From Allium sativum (lineage: Eukaryota > Streptophyta > Magnoliopsida > Asparagales > Amaryllidaceae), in the NCBI GenBank assembly GCA_030737875.1, contig CM060911.1, forward strand, positions 97,670,599 through 97,734,598: a DNA stretch of 64,000 nt, in the 5' to 3' direction. Below, one piece after another: positions 1 through 11,420 of this stretch (its first letter is position 1; each line of letters opens with the position of its first letter). The notes beneath the pieces are model-generated. The model saw only the letters and a list, made by a program, of their open reading frames with translations. It did no database searches and was not told where the DNA came from. Position numbers and translations under genes: made by a program.

Positions 1-3000
1 ATTCTTTAATATTTCTTTGGATATCAATTTAAACCAAATTATGGTTTATCCAAACTAGTCGGGATTAGCGAACCTTATCGAAGTAATCATTTGTTTAATT
101 TCCAAATCCCAACCTATTCATCCCATGAAGTAAAACTGGTAATACTTCACACCACGGTGTTATCGGTAAAATTAATTACCATTTCATGTTCAAATCTAAT
201 TAAGGATTCAACTGTCGCTTGGAGCAATACTGATCATACTCCATTCTCGATCATTTCTGGAATTTGATAGTTTTAGTTATCAAATTCACCTTCCAATCTA
301 TTTGAAGATTCATTATAACTCTAATTCAGTTTTAATTTCCAAAAATCATTACTTAATGATTTTTCAAAGTTAAGAAATTAATCTTATCTTTGACTGGGTT
401 GAAGAACTAATGTCATTTAAAACACAGCTCACGATAAACCCAAATTCTCATTCCATTAACAATGGAATTTTCATGAAAAGCAGATCGATACATATAATCA
501 ATATAAACTTCCATATCCAACCGGTAATATAAATGGAATAACGGCAAAGCCTTTTAAATTCCATATATAGTAACATCCTTCCTCCATAGAAGTTCACTTC
601 GATTATTACCAAATCAAATTCCATTCAATTTCAAATTAATATGTTAAATAGGAAAACTTTACTTTGGAAAAATATCCTTTAAATCTTAACAAAAGATTTA
701 TAAATTCCAAATAACTTTTCACTATAAATTGGGTTAAAGAATAAATGTCGTTAAAACACAGTTCACCATAAACCCAATTCACATTCCATTTTATTCCAAT
801 TATTAAATGTAATTGGAAACTCTAACAATCTTAATTAAAAGATTTATTCTCTTCACATGGGGTTCAAGAAAAGTGTTACTGAAGACACCGTTCACGACAA
901 ACCCAAAATCCTATTTGATATTAAATACAAGACTCTGAATAGAAAATATATCGGCTTATAGTCAATATCAAATTCTACAACCAACAAATATCATATTGGA
1001 AATAACGATATAAATATATCTTTCAAATTTCCATAACAATATCTGTATAATCACGAAATCCAACATCGAAATATTCCGAGGACAATTTCGATTCAAATCC
1101 ATTTACAATTTACATATTGGAAATCTTGGTTATTTTTAAAACCATTTCAAATCCAATTTATTTTATTTAAAAATTATTGGATTTCAAATCTAGTTAATAA
1201 CTAGTTCATTTTGATAAAAAAAATATTTTTATCTTTACAAATATGGAATTTTTCAACCCAATTCTTTCCAAATCATTTATTATGATCTTACAAAAATTAT
1301 TGGTATTTTTAATAATTTTATCAAGGCACGTACAGTCGATTTCCTTGAACGGCCATCGAACTGCACTTACAGCGACTTTTTCCAAATTAGATTTGGTCAT
1401 AATTTCAAAAGCAACTGTTAGATTTCAAATTTCTTGTATTCGTTAGAAAGCTCTTTTCGATACGAACCCAACGGTTCCAGTTTTAGAGAATTCGACGGTC
1501 GGATCTTCCGTAATATCCATTCGAAGTTAATGGTTGAAATTTACAAACTACCGCGGTGCGGCGCGTTCAATTCAGGCCATTAAATATATATAATATAGAC
1601 ATTATATATATTTCGTCGATTTCCATTTTAAAATGTATTTTATAAATCGTTTTAACTTCGTTTTCAAAACGAATTCAACTTCATATTCAATTTCAAATCA
1701 AAATTGAATATACCATATCATTAATATATAAATGATAATATTTTCAAAACATTATATTTTGAAATCAGTTCCTTTTCGATATTCATTATAAAAATTAATA
1801 AAATCGATATAATTATCATTAACGTCAAAATGGCATTAATCTAATCAATACGTCTTTATATATTTAAATATATTCGTGTCCATCCCAAATCGGACATCAA
1901 ATTCAGATTTTGATCCATTACTGAATATTATTTTAAAATATTCATTATTTTAAAACATTCATTATTTTAAAATATTCTTTTCTTTCTGAACTAGAATCAG
2001 ACACAGTCAATTACCATATAATTTTATTTATATGGATTTCAAACACACGTGTACACAACAATAATCAAGCACAGTCAACCATCATCAAGAGTGCACTACA
2101 CAACTGCATAAGCGTCAAATATAAATAATTCATGCTTATACAGTCTGTCAACCTAACGATCGACATACCACTAAACATTTGGGATTAGTGTACGTCAAAT
2201 AGCATCCCAATACCCATGTGGCGTTTCAATCAACAAACACAGATTTATTTGTGCAGTTGGGCGATGTGTAAAATATATCGTCCCAATCCATATCGGTCAA
2301 ATGGGTGTACATAAGCAAATCGTTCGATCTGTAAATGAATATTTATTTATTCATATACACGTTAGAAATTATATTTTTAACTCTAAAATATTTATTTCAA
2401 CACATGTATATTTTATCTAGTTCATTTATACAATAAAAATGATATTTTTATTATTCAAATATTTTTATTCTACACATGAATATTTTGTACAGTCCATTTC
2501 ACATCACAATCATTTTTCACAACAAAATACAATCAAACAAGTCGTCCATTTGTTTGTGGACGATGGGGAGCAGTTCATATAAGCAGTTATAAAATAAATA
2601 ACTGTACAGAAATAATTTTAGTGAGAAATTCTCATAGTGGATTTCCACTCCGCCATTTTTATTTCTGAATTTCTGTTCGGATTTGAAATTGCCTGAAATT
2701 CTAACGTGCTCCTTTTCTGCACCAGTCAGTTCCATTGTGTAGTGCTCGAATTTACGGTTCCAACGAGTTCAAGTTTGTCAAATTCTGATTCGGTATGAAA
2801 AAGATATGATTTTTTTACATTGCATGTTATTTAATTTAAAATAACACAATTAATTACTTAATTAATTATAATAACCTACCCCTTAATTATCATTAATACC
2901 ATCTTCTTCTAGGTTACGGTTTCAACATCGAACCCATCTTCGAACAAGACTTCCATCTGCGCACCCTTCTACACATCGCCGGAGGTTGATCAGGGACTAT

Positions 3001-4226
3001 CACTCGAAGGGGGGTGGCGCCGCCTCCCCACGCTTGGCACAACGGCCAGCTCGCGCCTCCCTAGGCGAAGGGAGACACCTTGGTACGACAGCCCTATGGG
3101 CTTGAAAATCACTCCAACGACTCTATTATATTTAATCCCAACCGTTGGATAGGTTAAGCTCTCCTAGATCTTCGATCCTTCACTTGAAAATTTTCTCCAA
3201 CGATTCGCAGATTGAATGAAAAAGAGGGATTTAATTTGGAGCAAAAATCGCCCTTGATTTAGTGAGTGACGGCGGGTTCTGGGATGTGGGCTTAGGGTTA
3301 GGGTTTTAAGGGATTATATATATTTTATAATTATATTTTAATCCATTTAATTCCAAAAATATCCATGTGTTGATATGAACTCCAATTCGAACCCAACAAC
3401 GGTAGCCTTTCGCTAATTACCCCTATTCCGAAAACAATAGGATATTTCCGGTTAGCTAATTCGACTGTTACGATCGTTTTTATCAAATTCAAAATATAAA
3501 TCAGTATATATTGAATTTGAACATTCATTTTAATCTACCGAGGCCACATACTGACTCTAAAAATTACGAGAAAAATTATTTCTAGCTTCGTATTGACGAT
3601 ACGTTCCTAACAAAACTAATTTCGTCAAATTTGAAGACCGTTTGAAAAATGGCCATTTTCTGGTCAATCCAAATTGACTAAAACTGTCAAAACATGTTTT
3701 CTTTTGCCACGCTCACATATTGATTTCAAAAATTATAAAAAATGGAATCTATCAATGGCTTGACATTCCGGAACCAATAAAAGTGGTTTCATCGAAAACG
3801 GAGGTCGTTTGCAAAATCTCCATTTTTAAGGGTTATATTTGCATAGCGATAATTCTAAATTTTCAACCGGGCGTAACATTTTATTCCCGCTATGAAATTT
3901 GGATTTTTTAGATTTGTTGGAAAGATATTTTCAAATAGATTCAAATATTTCTGGTTTCACTAAAATCTGGTCTAATTTGAATCCTATACATTCATTTGGA
4001 ATTTAAAATCGAATTTTCAAACTACTGCGCCATTTCCAATTCCTTTTATAATTAAAATAAATATTTATTTTCTAATTTCGATTTATAAAAATATATATGT
4101 TCTATTCCTGTTCAAAATAAATTTCTAGTCATTATTATTTAAAATAATTCATTTTAAATATTCAAAATTCGTTAAAATTTTCAATATAAAAATTTTAAAT
4201 TGGTTCTGATTTTCCGGGTTGTTACA
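1..4226 (-). repeat. 3' LTR of element A (partial, cut by window start)
   Basis: Colinear with the A 5' LTR pieces at about 13018-15884 and 30282-31627. It ends in ..GGGTTGTTACA at 4226, the reverse complement of the family LTR start TGTAAC, and is followed at once by the polypurine tract. It contains the uninterrupted version of the site where element B inserted in the other LTR (about 2861-2885). Open frames here are short and not conserved with the sister LTR, so I call no gene. Internal landmarks are a 6-bp-stem hairpin at 2543-2562 and a telo-box pair at about 3292-3306. Confidence 0.9.
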
Positions 4227-4240
4227 ATCTCCCCCACTTA
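4227..4240 (-). other. Polypurine tract of element A
   Basis: Read on the minus strand this is TAAGTGGGGGAGAT directly before the LTR start TGTAAC. F carries the same motif at its 3' LTR. It marks the plus-strand DNA synthesis start and fixes the element orientation and the 4226/4227 boundary. Confidence 0.85.
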
Positions 4241-5256
4241 AAATCTTTTCGTCCTCGAAAAGGAACGGAACTAAAAGTTGTTTAACTAATCAACCCAACT
4301 TTCAGTTTGACTTTCATTCTTCAACATTTCAGTTTCTAAGAATTTCTAATTTGTCAAAAATTTGGCTAACACCCTAAATTTTCGAAAAATTTCGCCATAA
4401 CCTCCTTTATATGGGGAGCACCAGGAAAATCCCCAAACCGCCACACAGGCCCTCTCATCTCAAAAAGAAAAAGTCAAACGGCTAGCCAATCGGCTCATAA
4501 AATCATCCAAACCCAATAAATTAGTAAACGTGTACCTATTTGTCGGGCACACAATTTTATTCCTCTTCTCTAGCCTTCTTGCTATGACCTGTTCAATATA
4601 CATGCATGTACATGTATGCAATTTCAAACAATTTTCCAACTCAGTACAATATTTGATTCAATTTGGCTTTATGGTTCAAAATTTTAGTTAATCAAACCAA
4701 ATATTAAACAACACAATCAACAATCAATTAGTTGATTATCGTTTCAAACACATGACTTTAGATATATATATATATACACACACAAAAATCATGTTTTTGA
4801 TGCCAGTTCATAACAATAAACCCTATCTAGTTTTGGTTCTCACACTAGTCAATTGGAAATATATAGAATCCCACTTTCGAAACTCGAACATAAATGTTGA
4901 TGATGCTATAGCGATCATCAGAACCATCTCTGGGCGACTAGAGTGTGACTCTATATCCATCCAGTATATTTGAGACTTCAAATACACGTGGATCAGATGT
5001 ATATCAAAATCTCTATATACCCGATAGTCCAAATCAATTTAAAATAAATTATTCAAATATGTATAATTAGGTTTAAATTTTCAAAACAAAATTCGTTTTC
5101 ATTTTTATTTTAAAAATAACACTCTTCCAACTCATTCTAGGATACTACTGATCCCATCTCTAACGAGTCGTTCTTATTGGATATTTCTAATCCAATCTCT
5201 GATGAATTCTTTCGTTTGGTTCTAATTTGTCTTGTTCTCGAGCACTGTAAATCGAA

Positions 5257-5268
5257 GCTCTGATACCA
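5257..5268 (-). other. Primer binding site of element A
   Basis: Reverse complement reads TGGTATCAGAGC, the plant retrotransposon primer site complementary to initiator tRNA-Met. It is two bases from the LTR edge, the same spacing as in B, E and F. Confidence 0.9.
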
Positions 5269-5270
5269 AA

Positions 5271-6137
5271 GTATAACGACCTGAACTTCCCCGTGAAGGA
5301 AAGCCCGGATTGAGTTGAGAACATGACAAATCAGAACACAAACAGAAGAACATTTCATTGCTTATTATTACATCAGAGTACAAGAATATACAGAGTATGA
5401 ACAAATAATATACATATGATAAATATCAGAGATTTACAAATTACAATGCAACGGAAAATAATAAAAAATATAACTGAAAAAGATAAATGGATATAGAGCT
5501 TTCTGAATATCATTCCAACTGTAAACCAGGATCCTTTGAATATAAATCTGCAAAACCAAAACTACAAGCTTCCCGTGTGGAAAATAGGGGCACCCAGAGT
5601 TTAGGTTAAAATAATAAACTCTAGGTCAGTCATGTGACTGGTGTGAACTAAAACAGTTATTAATCTTTATTTTAAAGTTAGGTAAATCAAGGGACCACGC
5701 AGTATAACATGGAACGGGTTTACCCCCAAGAATACCAGTGCTTAAAACAAACATCACAATGCTAAATAAAGAACAATGAAGCTATTATAAGACTCAGTTC
5801 CCATCACACAATGCAACGCAAGATGGAGGATAGAGTTTTTACCTTATAATAGCCAAAAATGCTTGGTACGTGAAATTTCATATTTTATTATTACTATAAG
5901 TGTACGGTGTCAAAACAATTTCAAATATAAATGTATCAATCATAGACGGCATAAGTGCCCCCATACCACTATGTCGCCATACTAGGCTCTACAATTAAAA
6001 CCACAAAGTCATGTATTGGAAGTTGGATTTCCATCTGTGAAACCAGGCAAGGGATCGTCCTTACCGCTTTGAGACAATCTACCCTACCATGTCTCAAGGC
6101 CCAGACTCAGGTGGGCCCATGGATCGTCATGACCGGT
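5271..6137 (-). repeat. 5' LTR of element A, piece 1
   Basis: Begins two bases after the primer site. The expected terminal TG has decayed (reads GTATAACGACC against TGAAGCGACCC in B). It continues colinearly with the B LTR until it is cut by solo LTR C after the target sequence CCGGT (6133-6137). It resumes at 12166. Confidence 0.85.
6133..6137. repeat. Target-site duplication of solo LTR C, left copy
   Basis: CCGGT immediately before the LTR start TGTAATAACCCG. An identical CCGGT follows the LTR end at 12161-12165. A 5-bp duplication is the normal footprint of Ty3/gypsy integrase. Confidence 0.92.
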
Positions 6138-6544
6138 TGTAATAACCCGAAAATCTGAGCCAGTTTAAAATTTTTATTTTGGAAATTTTAGCGAATTTTA
6201 TATATTTAAAATAGATTATTTTAAATAATATCAATGAAAAATTTATTTTGAATATAATTCGACGTATATATTTATACGCGTCGTCGTTAGAATATAAATA
6301 ATTATATATAATTATAAATAGAATTGAAAATGGCGTGATAGTTCGATAATTCGATCTCAAACTTCAATTGAACATACCGGGTGCAAAACAATCCGGATTT
6401 TAGTGAAACCAAAAACATTAGGATCTATTCGTGAATATCTTTCCAACGAATCCGAAAAATCGAAATTTCATAGCGGGAATCAAAAGATATGTCCAGTTGA
6501 AAATTCTGAATAGTCGCTATGGAATTCAGGCCCTTAAAATGGGA

Positions 6545-6830
6545 ATTTTGCAAACGACCTCGGATTTCGAAGAAACCACTTTTGTTGGGTCCATGATGTC
6601 AAATTATAGTTAGATTCCAAATTTCATAATTTTTCGAATCAATATGTGAGCGTGGCGAAGGAAAGCGCGTTTGACCAGTTTTAGTTGATTCTAATCGACT
6701 GAAAAATGGCCATTTTTCCAACGGTCTCAGAATTCGACGAAACTAGTTTTGTTAGGACCGTATCGTCAATGCGAAGCTAGAAAATATTTTTCTGGAATTT
6801 TTCAAGTTAGTATGTGACCCCGGTAAATTG
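6545..6830 (+). repeat. Diverged direct repeats in LTR U3 (solo LTR C)
   Basis: Two related units about 170 bp apart. Each has a 'CAAACG..CTC.GAATTCGA.GAAAC' core, then TTTTGTTRGG, then a TTCGAA/TTCAAG..ATGTGA stretch. The same pair recurs in D (32765-33045), F (50977-51260 and 60958-61240), and on the minus strand in A, B and H. Repeated U3 units are often enhancers; that role is inferred. Confidence 0.6.
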
Positions 6831-7119
6831 AAATGCGCGTTCAAATTCAATATATAGAGTATATGTTGATTTTAACGGAAACTGATCAAAACGATCGAAT
6901 CAGCCTACGATACATATCCCATTGTGTTCGGAATGGGGGTAAAATGTTATAGACGACAGGCGGTGGGTCTCGTTTTGAGGTCGAAAATAAAAGTTGCTTT
7001 TTAGTGAAAATAAAATAATTAAAAAAATTAAAATCCCTCCTTCCTCCCCTTTATTTCATCTGCCCCCCCTCTCTTCTTCTTCATTTCGTAACAAAGAAAA
7101 AAAAACCTAAAACTAAAAT

Positions 7120-7380
7120 CGCGCGCCTCCCCTTGGGTTCACCGCCGCCCTCCCCGAGACCACCGCGCCACCACCCAGAAGAGCCGCCGCCTCCCCTTCA
7201 CCTGCAGCGCCGCCACCTTCTTCTCCTCCTCCTTCTTCCTCCACCTCGCCGCCCCCCTGCGCGCAACCCCCAGCCACCTCTGCCGCCGCCTCCCTTTCTT
7301 CTTCTTCCTCCCTCTCTCGCCTCCATCTCCTCCTTCTTCTGCATAAAAACCGCCCCCCTCTGCAGTCGAACACTGTGAGC
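7120..7380 (+). promoter_or_regulatory. GC-rich low-complexity leader inside solo LTR C
   Basis: A sharp CCG/CTC-rich island in otherwise AT-rich DNA, preceded by a pyrimidine patch (CCCTCCTTCCTCCCC at about 7034) and a telo-box-like AAACCTAAAAC. Similar islands occur at the same LTR offset in B, D and F but with different detailed sequence. Frames through it encode only Pro/Arg/Glu-rich low complexity and do not match across copies. It may be the start of the transcribed leader. No function beyond that is supported. Confidence 0.4.
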
Positions 7381-7439
7381 CCCTTTTTCCTTTTTATTTT
7401 TATTTTGTTTAATTAATTTTAGCAATTAAAAATACAATC

Positions 7440-7860
7440 TTTTATATTGTAGGAGGATAAAAATATAATCTTTCATATAGTAGAAGGGTAAAAATATGAT
7501 TTTTGTTTAGGTAGAGAATTAAAAATATAATTTTTACATGATAGGAATATTAGAAAAAAATAGCATCTTTATATGTGTAGCAAAATAAAGATTGTTTTTT
7601 TTGAAAAGACGATATTTTTGAAAGTGAAAAGACGATATTTTTGAAAGTGAAAAGACGATATTTTTGAAATAGAAAAGATTAGATTTTAAAAGTAGAAAAG
7701 GCGAGATTTTTATATATTGAATAGCATAGTAAAAATGTGATTTTTATAAATTGAACATCGAAGTAAAAATATGATTTTTATATATTGAATAGCGAAATAA
7801 AAATGCGACTTTTATCTTAAAGACATCAAAATATAAAAATGTGTGATTTTTATATATGTA
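7440..7860 (+). repeat. AT-rich short inverted repeats (AAAAAT..ATTTTTAT) in solo LTR C
   Basis: About fifteen loosely spaced units in which AAAAAT is followed after a few bases by ATTTTTAT, so each can fold on itself. The same texture fills about 20570-21180 and 28290-28900 (B) and 33590-34170 (D), always just downstream of the GC-rich island in element sense. Confidence 0.5.
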
Positions 7861-8013
7861 GTGACTACGGGCAACGAAGAAGATAAAAAGGCGAGAATGA
7901 AGAAGATTTCTATAAATGAAGTGTCGTGGAGTTGGATAGCTATCGGTGAGAACTTCTCACTCTAAATTTCTTTTTCTAATTATATATATATATATATATG
8001 CTAGGATGCAGAC

Positions 8014-8209
8014 GGTGCTTAGTAGCACCCGACACCCGTCATCCACAGACCATGGATGGCTTGTTTGTTAAATTGTTTGGTTTTGCAGTTGGTTAGTCTA
8101 ATTGGTTTGAATTGAATTGTTTGGTGAAATGGAATGGATTTGATTGATGTGTGAATGGCATGGGCCTTCACTAGATCGGGGATAAGGCTAGGCCTTGTCC
8201 CATTTCTAG
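8014..8209 (+). other. Conserved three-hairpin module in solo LTR C
   Basis: Three stem-loops in 200 bp. Hairpin 2: GGTGC 8014-8018 with GCACC 8025-8029, loop TTAGTA. Hairpin 1: CATCCA 8040-8045 with TGGATG 8053-8058, loop CAGACCA. Hairpin 3: GGGATAAGGC 8179-8188 with GCCTTGTCCC 8192-8201, extended by CTAGA 8171-8175 with TCTAG 8205-8209. A conserved GCCGTTATGCTGCCGAAAT follows at about 8216. Stems are kept in other subfamilies with paired base changes. Role unknown. Confidence 0.55.
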
Positions 8210-10719
8210 TATCGTGCCGTTATGCTGCCGAAATTTCCTAAAATAAATTAGAAAAATAAAAATATCATTTTATTTGATAAATGAAATGAATAGAAATTCA
8301 TGTGTTAAAATAAAATATATTATCGTTAAAAATATAATTTTTAACGTGAAAGTGAATAAAATAAAATATTCATTTACAAACCGGACGGTTTGTTCATGTA
8401 CAACTATTTGAAGGACATTGATTGGGACGATAAATTTTACACATCGCCCAACTGCACGAATAAAATCTGTGTTTAATTGTTTGAAACCCCACACAGGTGT
8501 TGGGATGAAATTTGAAGTTCACTCATCCTGATTGATTAACTATGTCGATCGATTGATTGATAGGCTGTTATAAGCGTTAGATATCTATATTGGATGCTTA
8601 TACAGTGTAGTGCACTTTGGTTGATGGTTGATTATTTTTCAATGCTATTATATACATGTATTGTATGGAATCCATATAATTAACATTATATGGTGATTGA
8701 TTGGGCCTCATTCCAATCGGGAAAATAAGGAATATTATAAAAGAAAATTCATGTGTTGAATATAAAAATAGTCATGTGTTGACGATGTTCATGTGTTGAG
8801 TGAAATATTTTATACAATGAAATTTACATCTTTATCATATTTAAAATTAGAACTACTTTACGGTTGAAGTCTAATTGAAAATCAAACGATAGATACCATA
8901 GTTTTATAAAATATTTTACATAACAAAAATAGTGATGTGTTGATAGTACTCATGTGTTGAGATTAGTCGTGTGTTGGAAGAAATATAGATTCATGTGTTG
9001 AATAGAATAAATATTCATTTGTTGAATAGAATAACGGATTTATTGAAATATATAAAGCCGTGTTGATTAGAGATGCGCTATTTTGACGTGAACGATATTT
9101 ATATCGATTATATTCGTTTTTATAATGAATATAGAAAAGAAGTGTTTTCAAAATATAACGTTTTGAAAATATTATCATTTATATAGTAATGATATAAAAT
9201 ATTCAGTTTTGATTAGAAATTGAAATAGTGTTGAAATGGTTTTGAAACGAAGTTAAAACGATTTATAAAATACGTTTTAAAAGGAAATTGACGAAATATA
9301 ATATATATATATATATATTATATATATAATGGCCTGAATAGAACGCGCCACGCCGCGGTAGTTCGTGAATTTCGACCATTGACTTCGAATTGACGCTACG
9401 GGAGATCTGACCATCGGATTCTCCTAAAACCAGAACCTTGGGTTCGTATCGAAAAGAGCTTTCCAATGAATATTAGAAATTTGAAGTCTAACGGTTGGAT
9501 TTGGAGTTATGTCCAAATCAAATTTAAAAAAGGTCGATGTAAGTGCAGTTCGATGGCCGTTGTTGGAAATCGACTGTACGGGCCTTGATAAAATTATTAA
9601 AAATATCTATAATTTGTGTAAAATCATAATATATGAATTGGAAAGAATTGAGATGGAAAACTCCATATTTGAAAAGATAAAAATAGATTTTTATCGAAAT
9701 AAACTAGTTTTGAACTAGGACTAAAATCAATTTATTTTTGAAATAAATAAATTGAATTTGAAGGTGATTTTAAAAATAATCAGTATTCCCAATACGTGAA
9801 TTGGACTGGAGTTGAATCGAAATTATCTTCGGAATATTTCGATGTTGGATTTCGTGACTATACAGATATTGTTATGGGAATTTGAAAGATATATTTTATA
9901 TCGTTATTTCCAATACGATATTCGTTGGTTTCAGAATTTGATATTGAATATAAGCCGGTATATTTTCTATTCAGAGCCTTGTATTTAATATCAAATGTGA
10001 TTTGGGTTTATCGTGAATCGTGTTTTAGATGACATTGGTTCTTTAACCCAGTTAAAGGCAAGATGTTGATTTTTGAAAAGATTAAAACTAAGTGGAGTCT
10101 TAATGAATCTTTAATTAGATTAAAAATGTGAATTGATAATTTAAATTATCAAATCTGAAAAGTGATCGAGAGTGGAGTATCACCAGTTTTTCTCCAAAGC
10201 GATAGTTAAATCTTTAATTAGATTTGAACGTGAAATGGTAATTAATTTTACCGATAACACCGTGGTGTTAGATATGGAGTATTACTAGTTTTGCTCCATG
10301 CGATATATAGGTTGGGATTGGGAAATAAAACAAATAATTACTTCGGTGTGGTTCGCTAATCCCGACTAGTTTGGAAAACCATAAAATGGTTTGAGATGAT
10401 ATCCAAAGGAAGATTATAGGATAAATTTAGAAGAATTTATCTTGGATAAAATTAATGGAAACATTTCCCTAAGAATGTGATTTTGTGAATAAAAGAATAT
10501 TCTGAATTGGAATGAGGCGTTTGTTGTGTTTGTGTAACATTCGTTTATTATATACATGGGTTATTCAGAAAGGCCGGGTTTATACCCATTCTGAATAATC
10601 GATTCGACGAGATGTCGAAGATGAAGACGGTGGTTGAAGACCGGAAGTCTTCACATCGTTTGGGTGATTACTGATGATCTTGATTGGGCTGTACACCCAG
10701 GATGAGGGAATCAGTTGGT

Positions 10720-11420
10720 GATCGTCCAGACGTACTTGGAGATGGATGGATATGCGAGGAAAGTGCCTCCGGTTTCGTTCAGACCCAGAACGAACTTGTA
10801 AATGGATTGTGTGTCTGACATTGGATTTTATTCTGTGTTGATTGATCTCTATTAAATATACATCTGTTTGGCGGCGGAGAATTTATTCTCTTGCTTAACG
10901 CCCTTCTCTGAGACGTACGAGCTCAGAGGTTGTATATCGATGGACATCAGTCGCATGAAGTGAATTGCCAATGTGGCACGCGTAAGTGGCAATTGATCAA
11001 GGCTTCTGTTGAAAAGCAAATTCTTGTGGTAGATGATCAAAGCACGGCCTGTGTGGCGTAGCTTTGTGTATAACATGAATTCGCGAGCCTCACACCTCGG
11101 TATGAGTCAAAAACGGGATAGTGACTGCAGGGAGAGCACGACGTTACTTTCTAGCTAGGGTGGTGTCAGTGACCTACCAGCCCTGACATTTATATACTTT
11201 TCACCTGTGTGGTTGTTGGATGCGAGGCGCCTCGGATATAGGTCTGTAAGGACCGGGAAACGTGTGTTCAGGAATAATTAATCCTCAAAAGTAAGAGAGG
11301 ACCGGCCCTGAAGATCCAAGGATCATAGTGGGGTCCTGGGACATTTACAAGAGTGTCTCGAACGCGGAGAGGAGCTTGCCCCTTGCCTCGGCTCATGACG
11401 GAAATCCAATTTCCAATACG
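10720..11420 (+). repeat. Conserved LTR 3' block in solo LTR C
   Basis: The best conserved stretch between the giant-LTR subfamilies, also seen at about 12195-12850 (A, minus), 16650-17340 and 24340-25030 (B, minus), 36735-37420 (D) and 54530-55200 (F). It contains a 7-bp-stem hairpin (CTCTGAG 10906-10912, CTCAGAG 10922-10928) and the perfect palindrome CGAGGCGCCTCG near 11224. Reading frames shift between copies, so conservation is not protein-driven. Confidence 0.6.

Larger units (their letters stand above)
4227..5270 (-). mobile_element. Internal domain of element A, non-coding, 1.04 kb
   Basis: Lies between polypurine tract and primer site. No frame above about 75 codons and no gag, protease, RT or integrase motif on either strand. 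Two parts are conserved with relatives. The leader at about 5131-5170 matches the F leader. A block at about 4370-4610 matches the LTR interior of D and F and the internal domain of B. The rest is AT-rich sequence in which I see nothing further. Confidence 0.85.

Noticed and set aside
3292..3306. Interstitial telomere repeat (TTAGGGTTAGGG)
   Set aside because: Only two imperfect units. Better explained as a telo-box promoter motif repeated at the same LTR position elsewhere.
7113..7425. Overlapping Pro/Arg/Glu-rich frames on both strands
   Set aside because: CCG/CTC low complexity in the LTR leader. Frames on both strands are a composition effect and the sequence is not matched in sister LTRs.
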